Source of the DNA: Sulfurimonas sp. hsl 1-7
GTDB lineage: Bacteria > Campylobacterota > Campylobacteria > Campylobacterales > Sulfurimonadaceae
Assembly (NCBI RefSeq): GCF_030577135.1
Contig: NZ_JAUIRR010000001.1
Location: 1 to 64,000, forward strand
Direction: 5' to 3'
DNA: 64,000 bases
Shown here: positions 19,222 to 28,430 of the stretch, piece by piece
Layout of the letters: each line of letters starts with the position of its first letter
Position numbering within the stretch: position 1 is the stretch's first letter
Program-made: the position numbers and the translations under genes
Notes under the pieces: generated by a model
Seen by the model: the letters and a program-made list of their open reading frames with translations, nothing else
Told to the model about the DNA's origin: nothing
Databases searched by the model: none

Positions 19222-19950
19222 TTGTTTGCAGATTATACTTTAGAGATTTTATATCAAGACGAGTATCTAGTCGCGATCAATAAACCAAGCGGACTTTTGG
19301 TACACAAGTCTATGATCGACAGACATGAGATCTATTATGCGATGAAGATGTTGCGTGATCAGATAGGGCAGTGGGTATATCCTATCCACCGTTTAGATAA
19401 ACCTACAAGCGGGGTGTTGCTCTTCGCCTTAGACAAAGAGAGTGCCCGCCTTTTAAATGAACAGTTCCGAGAACGTTCTCCCCAAAAAACTTACATAGCA
19501 GTGGTGCGTGGTTACTTAGAAGACGGCGTTATCGATTACCCGCTTAAAGAGAAGCTTGATAAGATTGCCGACAAGGATGCCAAAGAGGATAAAGAGGCAC
19601 AAGATGCGCTTACCCACTATAAAGTTCTTGATCAGATAGAGCTGCAAGCAACTGTAGGGAAATACGATACTGTTCGCTATTCCTTAGTGGAGCTGAGTCC
19701 AAAAACGGGACGCAAACATCAACTGCGTCGCCATATGAAACATATCTCCCATCATATTTTAGGAGATACAAAATATGGTCGGGGCGAACATAACAAGTTT
19801 ATCCGTAAGGAGTACAATGTGCATAGATTATTATTGCATTGTACACGTTTAGAATTTCTGCATCCCTATAATAATAGAGAATTAGTTATCGATGCAGAGT
19901 TCGATACGACATTTCAAGAATTATTTAAAAAATTTAATTGGAGTATATGA
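19222..19950 (+). CDS. truC: tRNA pseudouridine synthase C
   Basis: An RluA-family pseudouridine synthase of 242 residues. It closely follows E. coli TruC, which modifies tRNA position 65: LEILYQDEYLVAINKPSGLLVH, then HRLDKPTSGVLLFAL with the catalytic Asp, LDKIADKDAKEDKE, and LSPKTGRKHQLRRHMKHISH. It begins with TTG directly after the helicase stop; no better start is seen nearby. Its stop overlaps the start region of pepN, so helicase, truC and pepN form one operon. Confidence 0.87.
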   Translation: MFADYTLEILYQDEYLVAINKPSGLLVHKSMIDRHEIYYAMKMLRDQIGQWVYPIHRLDKPTSGVLLFALDKESARLLNEQFRERSPQKTYIAVVRGYLEDGVIDYPLKEKLDKIADKDAKEDKEAQDALTHYKVLDQIELQATVGKYDTVRYSLVELSPKTGRKHQLRRHMKHISHHILGDTKYGRGEHNKFIRKEYNVHRLLLHCTRLEFLHPYNNRELVIDAEFDTTFQELFKKFNWSI

Positions 19951-22511
19951 TGAGTAGTGAAGTACAAGAGATATTTTTAAAAGATTATAAACAACCGAGT
20001 TTTGCTATTGAAAGCGTAAATCTTACATTTGAGCTTTTTGAAGAGGAAACAAATGTAACAAATATTATGAAGTTTAAAAAGCTAGACGGGAGTTCAGAGC
20101 TTGTTTTAGATGCACAGGAATTGGAGCTAAAAGAGGTTGTTCTTGAGGGTGAGATACTTGGAAGTGACCGTTATACACATGATGAAGAAACGCTTACTAT
20201 TTCAAATGTACCACAGGAGTTTACTCTAGAGATCAGAAATAGAATCTATCCGCAAAAAAATACTGAACTAGAGGGGCTTTACAAATCTGGAGATATTTTT
20301 TGTACACAGTGTGAACCTGAAGGGTTCCGAAGAATCACACCATACCTTGATCGTCCTGATGTAATGAGTGTTTTTACTACAACTGTGATTGCAGAGAAAG
20401 AGAAGTATCCTATTCTTTTAGCAAACGGAAACAAGATCCATTGTCATGAGAGTTTCGATACACGTCATGGTGTAACATGGCACGATCCACACCCAAAACC
20501 TTCATACCTTTTTGCACTTGTAGCCGGAGACCTTGATTATATAACAGATAAGTTTGTAACTGCCGGCGGGAATGATGTTGAGTTAAATATCTATGTAGAT
20601 AAAGGTAATAGCGATAAAGCGGACCACGCTATGAAAAGTTTGGTAAACGCTATGAAGTGGGATGAGGAAAAGTATGGTCGTGAGTACGATCTAGACATCT
20701 ATAATATTGTTGCAGTTGACAGCTTTAACATGGGAGCTATGGAGAACAAAGGGTTAAACATATTTAACTCGGCATACGTACTTGCAGATGCAGATACTGC
20801 GACTGATGCAAACTTTATGGGGATCGAGTCTGTGATCGCACACGAGTATTTTCATAACTGGACGGGAAATAGAATTACGTGTAGAAACTGGTTCCAACTT
20901 ACACTAAAAGAGGGACTGACGGTATTTCGCGATCAGTGTTTCTCTGCAGATATGAACTCTCGCGAAGTACAGCGCATAGAGGATGTTAAAGCTTTAAGAG
21001 AGCGTCAGTTTGTAGAAGATGCATCTCCTACGGCGCATCCGATTCAGCCAAAGTCATATATCTCTATGAATAATTTCTATACTGCAACGGTCTATGAAAA
21101 GGGTGCTGAAGTTATCCGCATGTTACATACTATGCTTGGTGAAGAAAATTACAGAAAAGCGACTGATCTGTATTTTGAGAGTTTTGACGGTCAAGCGGTA
21201 ACAACGGATGATTTTTTATGGGCTATGAAAGAGTATGGAGAGTTTGATCTGGAACATTTCAAACTTTGGTACGATCAAAGCGGGACACCGAGTTTAGAGG
21301 TGAAAGAAAATTTCGAAGATGGAAAATATATCTTAACACTGACACAAAAAGTTCCAAACAAGGTAGACGGCTCACTCCAAAAGGCTATGTACTTCCCACT
21401 AAAAATTGCTCTGTTGGACCAAAACGGTACGGTAGTTGAAGAAAAGATGCTTATTGTTTCAAAAGAGAGTGAATCTTTTAGTTTTGAAGGTTTTACACAA
21501 AAGCCAATCATCTCAATCAACAGAGACTTTTCGGCACCGGTTATTATTGAACATCAAAATGTTGATTTCGCATTTTTAATGAAGCACGATACTAATAGTT
21601 TTACAAAATATGAAGCTGCGCAAGAGTTTGCCATTACAACACTATTTAAACTTATAGAGGATATTGAAAGTGATATTAGTGAATATTTAGAGGCATTTGG
21701 AGCACTGCTTGAACTAGATATGGATCTTTCATATAAAGCGCTTTTACTTGAACTCCCTTCAATCTCTACATTGATGCAAAAACAAAAAGTGGTTGATTTT
21801 GAACCTTTATATAAAGCAAAAGATAAACTTTCTTATGAAGTTGCTAAAAAATATGAAGCAAAACTGTTAAAACTTTATTTCCAAAATCATGAACCGCTCA
21901 ATAGTGAACTAGATAGTCAAAGCATTGGTAAGCGTGCATTGAAAAACAGAGTACTTTCTCTTTTAAGCGCTTTAGAATCAAAAGAGATAGCAACTGTTGC
22001 AAAAGAACAATATGAACATTCGTTAACTATGACAGACAGAATTACCGCTTTAGATGTTTTAGAGTCAATTGATGCCCGGTTGAGTGAAATAGCTTTTAAT
22101 AACTTCTATAATAGATACAAAAATAACACTTTAGTGATGAATAAATATTTTGCACTCTTAGCAGCATCACCAAGAGAGGGTGTGCTTGATCGAGTGATGG
22201 CATTGCAAAATGATGAGGTGTATGATGAAAAAGTTCCAAATCTTGTACGTTCACTTATAGGTGTTTTTGCAAGAAATTATAAATATTTTCACGCTAAAGA
22301 CGGATATGGGTATAAATTTTTAAGTGATAAGATTATTGAGATAGATAAAATAAACCCTCAAATGGGCTCAGCCCTTGCAGGAGCATTCAAAATTTACCCG
22401 AAAATGATTGAATCTAACAAAAAATTGATGAAGAATGCTTTAGAATGTATCATATCTACACAAGATATTTCAAAAAATACATTTGAAATCGTAAGTAAAA
22501 TTTTAAAGTAA
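19950..22511 (+). CDS. pepN: Aminopeptidase N (M1 family)
   Basis: A zinc aminopeptidase of about 853 residues that removes N-terminal residues from cytoplasmic peptides. The substrate-binding motif is GAMENKGLNIF. The zinc site is HEYFHNWTGNR with the distal Glu in LKEGLTVFRDQ. The C-terminal helical domain is complete, as in the E. coli PepN (DUF3458) branch. Three starts compete: TTG 19938, ATG 19947 and ATG 19950. I choose 19950 because ggag at 19940-19943 is best spaced from it and the resulting MSSEVQEIFLKDYKQPSF aligns with the E. coli N-terminus. Confidence 0.94.
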   Translation: MSSEVQEIFLKDYKQPSFAIESVNLTFELFEEETNVTNIMKFKKLDGSSELVLDAQELELKEVVLEGEILGSDRYTHDEETLTISNVPQEFTLEIRNRIYPQKNTELEGLYKSGDIFCTQCEPEGFRRITPYLDRPDVMSVFTTTVIAEKEKYPILLANGNKIHCHESFDTRHGVTWHDPHPKPSYLFALVAGDLDYITDKFVTAGGNDVELNIYVDKGNSDKADHAMKSLVNAMKWDEEKYGREYDLDIYNIVAVDSFNMGAMENKGLNIFNSAYVLADADTATDANFMGIESVIAHEYFHNWTGNRITCRNWFQLTLKEGLTVFRDQCFSADMNSREVQRIEDVKALRERQFVEDASPTAHPIQPKSYISMNNFYTATVYEKGAEVIRMLHTMLGEENYRKATDLYFESFDGQAVTTDDFLWAMKEYGEFDLEHFKLWYDQSGTPSLEVKENFEDGKYILTLTQKVPNKVDGSLQKAMYFPLKIALLDQNGTVVEEKMLIVSKESESFSFEGFTQKPIISINRDFSAPVIIEHQNVDFAFLMKHDTNSFTKYEAAQEFAITTLFKLIEDIESDISEYLEAFGALLELDMDLSYKALLLELPSISTLMQKQKVVDFEPLYKAKDKLSYEVAKKYEAKLLKLYFQNHEPLNSELDSQSIGKRALKNRVLSLLSALESKEIATVAKEQYEHSLTMTDRITALDVLESIDARLSEIAFNNFYNRYKNNTLVMNKYFALLAASPREGVLDRVMALQNDEVYDEKVPNLVRSLIGVFARNYKYFHAKDGYGYKFLSDKIIEIDKINPQMGSALAGAFKIYPKMIESNKKLMKNALECIISTQDISKNTFEIVSKILK

Positions 22512-22681
22512 AATAAGTTTTTCAAATTAATCATAGTTGTTCAGTGCCATACTTTAGGAATTTAAAAAAAATTATGTAGAGTATAACTTTACGAAATAGT
22601 AAATTTTAAGCTTTTTATTGTGATAATAATGTGATTTTATTCTGTTAAAGTTGTATTAGAACTTATTAAAAGGGAAGGTTT
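22512..22681 (+). promoter_or_regulatory. Leader and presumed promoter of the SQR-type flavoprotein operon
   Basis: A 170-base AT-rich gap with no open frame of note. A strong promoter is expected for this gene, but no unambiguous -10 box can be chosen among several AT-rich candidates. A good ribosome site, aagggaagg, ends 5 bases before the ATG at 22682. Confidence 0.3.
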
Positions 22682-24151
22682 ATGGCAAGATTAGTCGTAC
22701 TTGGTGGTGGTGTTGCAGGTCATACTGCAGCTACATTCGCCGCAAAATGGTTAGGTTCAGCACACGAAGTTGTGGTTGTGACTCCAAATGCAAAATGGAA
22801 CTGGATTCCGTCAAACATTTGGGTTGGTGTTGGTGAGATGTCAAAAGAGGAAGTAACTTTTGAATTAGCTCCTGTTTATGCAAAAGCAGGTATCACATAT
22901 AAGCAAGCTAAAGCAGTTTCATTAAATCCGGAAGGAAGTGAAGCAACTGATAAGCCTTTTGTAACTATTGAATATACTGGACAAGACAAGGTTGGGGAGT
23001 CTGAAAACGTAGAGTATGATTACATCATTAATGCTACTGGTCCAAAACTAAATTTTGGTGCAACTCCTGGTCTAGGTGAAGGAAGTGAGATCGGTGAGCA
23101 TACAGTATCTGTATGTACAGCTGATCACGCAGTTCACGCATCTGAAGAGTTTGCGAAGTGTATCGAAAAGATGAAAAACGGTGAACGCCAAAAATTCTTA
23201 ATCGGAACAGGCCACGGTATGTGTACATGTCAAGGTGCTGCTTTTGAGTACATCTTCAATATTGAACATGAATTAAGAAAAGCTGGTGTTCGTGACATGG
23301 CAGATATGAAATGGATCTCAAACGAGTCGTTCTTAGGTGACTTCGGGATGGGTGGACTTCATATGAAAGTTGGCGGTTATGTAGTAAGCTCTAAACTTTT
23401 TGCTGAATCACTTTATGCTGAAAGAGATGTAGAGTGGTTAATCGGTGCACACGTATCAAAAGTTGAGAAGGGAAAACTTAACTATGAGCTTCTTGATGGA
23501 ACATTCGGTGAAGAAGAGTTTGACTTTGCAATGCTTATTCCACCGTTTGCAGGTGTTGGCTTAAAAGCTTACAATAAAGCGGGTGAAGATATTACTGATG
23601 TAGTCTTTGCTCCAAACGGATTTATGAAAGTTGATGCTGACTATACTGCTAAGCCTTATGCTGAGTGGAAAGCTAGTGACTGGCCAAGAACATACCAAAA
23701 CCCGACATACCCAAATATGTTTGCAGCAGGTATCGCTTTTGCACCACCGCATCTTATCTCTCAGCCGATGAGTTCACCAAACGGAACTCCTATCAATCCT
23801 ACTCCGCCAAGAACTGGTATGCCTGCTGGTATCATCGGTAAAGCGGTAGCTCACTCTGTATGTGATCTAATCACTAAGGGTGAAGGTGCTCATTTACATG
23901 AAGCTTCTATGGCTGAGATGGGTGCTGCATGTGTTGCATCTGCAGGTAAAGGTTGGTTTGACGGACAAGCGGCTGCAATGACTGTTTATCCTGTTGTACC
24001 AGATTTTGAAAAATATCCTGGAACTGGACGTGATACAGATTATACATTCGGTGAAATCGGTCTTGCTGGGCACTGGATTAAACATATTCTTCACTATATG
24101 TTTATCTACAAAGCGAAGCTAAATCCAGGCTGGACAATGATTCCAGAATAA
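22682..24151 (+). CDS. Sulfide:quinone oxidoreductase-type FAD flavoprotein
   Basis: A 489-residue flavoprotein related to sulfide:quinone oxidoreductase and flavocytochrome c sulfide dehydrogenase. The FAD-binding start is VVLGGGVAGHTAATFAAK, and a second dinucleotide region holds IIPPFAGVG-like sequence (LIPPFAGVG near residue 285) with TYPNMFAAGIAFAPPH. Cysteines in GHGMCTCQGAAFEY and VCTADHA are candidates for sulfur handling. The C-terminal WIKHILHYMFIYKAKLNPGW is amphipathic and may dock to the membrane face. No signal peptide is present. Sulfide oxidation to polysulfide with quinone reduction is the likely reaction. The SQR subtype is uncertain. A 53-residue gene follows in the same operon. 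Confidence 0.78.
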   Translation: MARLVVLGGGVAGHTAATFAAKWLGSAHEVVVVTPNAKWNWIPSNIWVGVGEMSKEEVTFELAPVYAKAGITYKQAKAVSLNPEGSEATDKPFVTIEYTGQDKVGESENVEYDYIINATGPKLNFGATPGLGEGSEIGEHTVSVCTADHAVHASEEFAKCIEKMKNGERQKFLIGTGHGMCTCQGAAFEYIFNIEHELRKAGVRDMADMKWISNESFLGDFGMGGLHMKVGGYVVSSKLFAESLYAERDVEWLIGAHVSKVEKGKLNYELLDGTFGEEEFDFAMLIPPFAGVGLKAYNKAGEDITDVVFAPNGFMKVDADYTAKPYAEWKASDWPRTYQNPTYPNMFAAGIAFAPPHLISQPMSSPNGTPINPTPPRTGMPAGIIGKAVAHSVCDLITKGEGAHLHEASMAEMGAACVASAGKGWFDGQAAAMTVYPVVPDFEKYPGTGRDTDYTFGEIGLAGHWIKHILHYMFIYKAKLNPGWTMIPE

Positions 24152-24166
24152 TAGAAGGAGTATAAA

Positions 24167-24328
24167 ATGAAACACGAAGAAAAAAACTTTGCAAAAAGTA
24201 GAGACTTTAACTTAACTATGATTCCAGGAAAGTTCGCAAGAGCTATGAGAACATGTGTTATTTATCAGTTTCTTAGATTTTTAGTTATCAATATTAAGAT
24301 GCTAATCGTAGTGAGTAAAAGTCACTAA
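24167..24328 (+). CDS. 53-residue protein co-transcribed with the SQR-type flavoprotein
   Basis: A short frame with ATG at 24167 and TAA at 24326-24328, preceded by a strong ribosome site aaggag at 24155-24160 with 6-base spacing. It begins 15 bases after the flavoprotein stop. The protein has a charged N-terminus (MKHEEKNFAKSRDF), then TMIPGKFARAMRTC, and a hydrophobic helix YQFLRFLVINIKMLIVV ending in SKSH. It looks like a single-helix membrane or amphipathic partner, perhaps anchoring the flavoprotein or giving quinone access. I recognise no family. Confidence 0.72.
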   Translation: MKHEEKNFAKSRDFNLTMIPGKFARAMRTCVIYQFLRFLVINIKMLIVVSKSH

Positions 24329-24334
24329 ATTTTT

Positions 24335-24364
24335 CTATCTAAGCTATGTTTTTAGCTTAGATAG
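24335..24364 (+). terminator. Stem-loop after the flavoprotein operon
   Basis: CTATCTAAGCTA at 24335-24346 and TAGCTTAGATAG at 24353-24364 form a perfect 12-bp stem with a 6-base loop. It begins 6 bases after the small gene. There is no clear T-tract on the 3' side, so it may protect the mRNA 3' end or attenuate transcription instead of acting as a strict intrinsic terminator. Confidence 0.55.
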
Positions 24365-24389
24365 TACACAGAATGAAAAAAAGTAAGAG

Positions 24390-25202
24390 ATGGTAAAAGA
24401 GTTAATAAAATATCCAACTCCGCTCAGTGTTGAGTATGGAATAAATGTACGTGAATTTGATGAAAAATTATTTTCCTTAATAGATGATCTCAAAGATACT
24501 ATAAATGAAAATAATTTAAAAGCATTATCGGCTTTTCAAATAGGGAACTATTTAAATGTTATAGTTTTAAAAAATGAAGATGGTAGTTTTTTAGAACTTA
24601 TCAATCCTAAAGTGATCGCTCATAGCGGGGAAGTTACTACAGTAGAAACTACATCGTATTATGATAACTTAAGCGCTCAGGTAACGCGTTATGAGAATAT
24701 TAGCGTTATATACCAAAATAGAGCAGGTGAAAATCAAGTTTTAAAAGCTGAAGGTGATCTGGCAATTATTCTACAGAGAAAAATTGATTATACATTTGGT
24801 TCAACATTTATAAATAAGTTGTCAAAAGAGGAAAAACAAAGATTTGAAGGAAGCTTGGAATTTGGTTCTGATATAGGGTATGAGAACTATTGTCCAACAA
24901 CATTTTTTAAAGATAAAATTATAAGATTTATAAATATTATAATAGCTTTACTTTTTTTCGTTTTTGTAATATCATTCTTGGTAGAAGATAAGAAAATGTT
25001 ATCTGACATTTGGCAGTATCAACTATATACATCATATTTTATAGGTCTCATGACTATTGTATATATCGTTTACGGTAGATATGAAGGGTTACAATATAAA
25101 ACGTGTACAAGTTGTCAAATAGGTAATATTTTAGGGACGGCATTTATCGCAATGGTAAAACTATCTGCAGTGATGACACTTTCTTATATCTTCGTAAAAT
25201 AA
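24390..25202 (+). CDS. Membrane-anchored peptide-deformylase-like pseudoenzyme
   Basis: The first 150 of 270 residues follow the peptide deformylase fold. LKALSAFQIG (44-52) stands for motif 1, ETTSY (86-90) for EGCLS, and QRKIDYTFGSTFINKLS (129-145) for QHExDHLxGxLFxDRLS. The catalytic Cys is lost and both zinc His and the Glu are replaced (Arg, Lys, Tyr), so it cannot bind the catalytic metal. Three membrane helices follow (about 174-196, 213-231, 247-268) with a CxxC in CTSCQIGN between the last two. It lies 13 bases before a hybrid kinase, so a sensory or scaffold role is possible. Function unknown. Confidence 0.72.
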   Translation: MVKELIKYPTPLSVEYGINVREFDEKLFSLIDDLKDTINENNLKALSAFQIGNYLNVIVLKNEDGSFLELINPKVIAHSGEVTTVETTSYYDNLSAQVTRYENISVIYQNRAGENQVLKAEGDLAIILQRKIDYTFGSTFINKLSKEEKQRFEGSLEFGSDIGYENYCPTTFFKDKIIRFINIIIALLFFVFVISFLVEDKKMLSDIWQYQLYTSYFIGLMTIVYIVYGRYEGLQYKTCTSCQIGNILGTAFIAMVKLSAVMTLSYIFVK

Positions 25203-25215
25203 AGATATTAAAGAA

Positions 25216-27507
25216 ATGAAAATGGCAGAAAATATAGGCTCTTTATATGAGTGTAAAGATATCTTTTCTAAATCAAAACAGAGTATATTGCAGCAATGGG
25301 TTAGCTATGATACCTCGGCGGAGATTTTACAACTTCATAAGATAGATAAAGATTACTTTATTGAAACGTATGGAAGTGGCGTTTTTGACTATTTTATGGG
25401 TGTAATCTCTGGAGAAGTACAAATAGGCAACTGTCCTGTTATGCAAAACTTTTTGAGCTATTTGAAAAACAGAGAAATTAGTGCCGATGAGCTCTTTGAA
25501 TTATGTAGTCATTTTAGACGCTCAATGATCGACTTCTCTTACGATGCAAAGATTAACTCTAAAGAGGTTTTTGATGCAATCTCTTACATCTTCGATCAAA
25601 ATTTCCGCGGTATTCTAAAGTACTATACAGACGTAATTTTTCAAAAACTTGTTGATGCGAGACAAGAAGCTCTTATAGCATCACAAGCAAAAGAGTATTT
25701 TTTATCGAATATGTCACATGAGATACGCACACCTTTAAATGCGATTCTCGGTTTTGTAAATCTCCTTTTAGATGACGATCTTCCAAAAAAACATAGAAAC
25801 TATTTGGATATTATATTGAACAGCGGAGAAAATCTTTTAAGTATTATTAATGATATTTTAGACTTTTCAAAACTCAGAAGCGGAGAGTTCCATATTGAGC
25901 CAAAAGTGTTCTCTCTTCATGATGAGATCTCGCATACTATGGAGTTATTTGTAGCAAGTGCAAAGATGAAAAATATTACTATAACTTCATTTATCGATCC
26001 TAAAATACCACTTCAATTAGAGGGAGATATTTTAAGAATCAAACAAATACTCTCCAACTTTTTAAGTAATGCTATTAAGTTTACACCTTCAGACGGGCAT
26101 ATTCACATAGAAGCAAATTGTAAAGATCAAGTCTTGAAAATTTCTGTTGAAGATAACGGAATAGGGATCTCTCAAGAGGATAAAGAGAATATCTTTTTAG
26201 CTTTTGGACAAGCTCAATTTGCAAAAGAGAGTAGAAGTGACGGAACCGGCTTGGGACTTTCAATATCTTGTCAGTTGGCAGAGTTGATGGGTGGAGATGT
26301 TGGAGTAGAGTCGGAAGTAGATCAAGGAAGCCTTTTTTGGATGAAGATCCCGGTAGAGATTCATACAGATGAACATCTATACTTTGAAGAGGTGGAAAAA
26401 CTTAAAAACTTTAAAGTTGCAGTATATGCAAAAAACTATTCTCTTAACTATAAACACAAGTCATTTCTAAACTATGCAGAAGTGTTCAATATGGATATTG
26501 CCATAGTTAACTCTTTAGATTTAGAGTATGACATATGTATATTTTTACATGAAGAGTTAACTTCGGAAGATATGAGCAAAATAATTAACTCCGATAAAAA
26601 GTTTATTAGTATAGTTTCTCAAGAGTGTGACATTTACGATAATTATATGCATACAAATACTATCTCTTTCCCTTTGTATTGCGAAAAATTGAAAGTTGCT
26701 TTTGAGGAGCTTTTATATCCTCAGGAGTATTTAGAACACAGAAAGAAGATCTCTAAACACTTTAAAGGGAATATTTTAGTAGCTGAGGATAATGAGGCAA
26801 ATCAGGAACTTATTAAAATCATACTCTCAAAATACGGTTTGGAGTTTGATATTGTCAATAATGGTCTTGATGCTATTGAGTTATATAAAATCAATAGATA
26901 TGACCTTATTTTAATGGATGAACAGATGCCAAAAATGGATGGCACGCAAGCGGTTGAAAAGATAAGAGAGTTTGAAAAAGAGAACGATTTGGAACATACA
27001 CCTATCTCTGCATTGACAGCAAATGTTTTAAAAGGTGCTAGAGAAAAAGGGCTGTTACACGGATATGATGCATTTTTAGGAAAACCTATTGTTTTAAAAG
27101 ACTTAGAAAATCTTTTTGATACATTTTTAGAACCTGACTATACACATCTTTCAGTTGATCAGAGTAAGAGTTCATCCGATGTTAAGATACTCGGTTTAGA
27201 TGCAAAAGCACTCACAAAAGAGTTAATGTTAAGTATTGATGAATTAACAATGTTAGTCGATCTTTTTGTGACTAAAATGCAACAAGTTTTACCTGAACTA
27301 CAAGAGGCTATAGAGAAAAAAGATTACTACAAAATAGCTAAAAAAGCACATAATATTAAAGGCTCTAGCGGTAATTTTAGAATAGAGTTTTTACAAAAGA
27401 CAGCAAGTGAAATGGAAGAGATGGCCAAAAAAGAGGAATCTTTTTATGACTATGAAGGAAATTTCTTGAAAATGAAAGAGGCTATAGAAGCTATAAAAAT
27501 TTTATAG
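25216..27507 (+). CDS. Hybrid histidine kinase with receiver and Hpt domains
   Basis: A 763-residue kinase with no obvious membrane helix. An N-terminal helical sensor region of about 150 residues, of unknown family, is followed by HisKA with His168 in NMSHEIRTP and an ATPase with DGTGLGLSI. A degenerate receiver-like stretch (about 395-500) comes next, then a complete receiver (ILVAEDNEAN, Asp568 in LILMDEQMPKMDG, LGKP) and a C-terminal Hpt domain with His712 in KKAHNIKGSSGNF. All elements of a His-Asp-His phosphorelay are in one chain. It follows the deformylase-like gene closely and faces a PhoB-type regulator gene tail to tail, its likely final acceptor. Confidence 0.92.
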   Translation: MKMAENIGSLYECKDIFSKSKQSILQQWVSYDTSAEILQLHKIDKDYFIETYGSGVFDYFMGVISGEVQIGNCPVMQNFLSYLKNREISADELFELCSHFRRSMIDFSYDAKINSKEVFDAISYIFDQNFRGILKYYTDVIFQKLVDARQEALIASQAKEYFLSNMSHEIRTPLNAILGFVNLLLDDDLPKKHRNYLDIILNSGENLLSIINDILDFSKLRSGEFHIEPKVFSLHDEISHTMELFVASAKMKNITITSFIDPKIPLQLEGDILRIKQILSNFLSNAIKFTPSDGHIHIEANCKDQVLKISVEDNGIGISQEDKENIFLAFGQAQFAKESRSDGTGLGLSISCQLAELMGGDVGVESEVDQGSLFWMKIPVEIHTDEHLYFEEVEKLKNFKVAVYAKNYSLNYKHKSFLNYAEVFNMDIAIVNSLDLEYDICIFLHEELTSEDMSKIINSDKKFISIVSQECDIYDNYMHTNTISFPLYCEKLKVAFEELLYPQEYLEHRKKISKHFKGNILVAEDNEANQELIKIILSKYGLEFDIVNNGLDAIELYKINRYDLILMDEQMPKMDGTQAVEKIREFEKENDLEHTPISALTANVLKGAREKGLLHGYDAFLGKPIVLKDLENLFDTFLEPDYTHLSVDQSKSSSDVKILGLDAKALTKELMLSIDELTMLVDLFVTKMQQVLPELQEAIEKKDYYKIAKKAHNIKGSSGNFRIEFLQKTASEMEEMAKKEESFYDYEGNFLKMKEAIEAIKIL

Positions 27508-27514
27508 AGTTTTT

Positions 27515-28267
27515 TTACTCTTCGATATAATATCCGATTCCGGATGCATTCTTAATAATGTCTGTTTCAAGTTTATTTCTAAGTCTCCATACAAGTGTAC
27601 GGACACTGTTTTCTGTAGCACCTTTGTCTTCCCAAACATAATTTACGGCTTGTTCAAACGTTACTACAGAACCGAGTTGTGCTACCAATAGTCTTAAAAA
27701 AGCGTTCTCTTTTTTTGTAAGTTTTAACTTCTTTCCATGATAAAACGTTTCACAGATACTAATATCTAGGTGATAGTCGTCTCCAAAAGGGACAATAGGT
27801 TCATCAGAAGAGCGTTTTGCATAAAGCATTTTTTCGAGATTCATTTTATCAACTTTTAGTGTGTCGATATCATGTTTTCTCTCGTTTTCTACCTGGAATT
27901 TGAACAAAGCCATTTGAATTGTAGCATGTAGTGAATTCGGATCAAAAGGTTTTACAATGTATCCGTAAGGTTCTGTCACTTTTGCTCTTGTAATTATCTC
28001 ATCATCAGTGTAAGAAGTGAGGTAGATAAAGGGAATGTTATAGTTCTCTTTTATATATTTGGCAAGTTCAATTCCGTCATCACTCTCTTGTAAAGAGATA
28101 TCGATAATAACTACACTCGGACGATGTGTAGATATCTTGATCTTAGCCTGTTCAATGTTATCACATACTCCAACTACACTGTAGCCGTGTTTTTGTAAAG
28201 ATATGTTGAGATTAAGTGACGTTATTTCATCATCTTCAACAACTAGTATTTTATCTTTAGTATTCAT
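27515..28267 (-). CDS. OmpR/PhoB-type response regulator
   Basis: A DNA-binding regulator of 250 residues. The receiver has VVEDDE, phosphoacceptor Asp56 in VIIDISLQESDDG, and the Lys in YIVKPF. The C-terminal winged helix (about 165-250) has LTKKENAFLRLLV, then TENSVRTLVWRLRNKL with the recognition helix, and ends IGYYIEE. Its 3' end lies 8 bases from that of the hybrid kinase, so the two are probable partners. Targets are unknown; it diverges from the msrBA gene. Confidence 0.9.
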   Translation of the reverse strand: MNTKDKILVVEDDEITSLNLNISLQKHGYSVVGVCDNIEQAKIKISTHRPSVVIIDISLQESDDGIELAKYIKENYNIPFIYLTSYTDDEIITRAKVTEPYGYIVKPFDPNSLHATIQMALFKFQVENERKHDIDTLKVDKMNLEKMLYAKRSSDEPIVPFGDDYHLDISICETFYHGKKLKLTKKENAFLRLLVAQLGSVVTFEQAVNYVWEDKGATENSVRTLVWRLRNKLETDIIKNASGIGYYIEE

Positions 28268-28430
28268 CTTTACACTTCCTATATCAAAAAAAAATGATTA
28301 ATATGTGATAACACAATATCTAAAATTATAATATAACTTTTTTTTATTTACAATACTTAATCTAAATAAGTGTAAAATTTGTTACAAAATGATACTAACA
28401 GATTATAATATAATCTCAAAAGGATTGATA
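28268..28430. promoter_or_regulatory. Divergent promoter region, response regulator / MsrBA
   Basis: A 163-base AT-rich gap between divergent genes. The plus strand shows TATAAT-like sequence within attataatataac near 28326 and again in gattataatataatc near 28401. A ribosome site aaagga at about 28419 precedes the chosen start of msrBA. No inverted repeat clear enough to call an operator was found. Confidence 0.4.
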
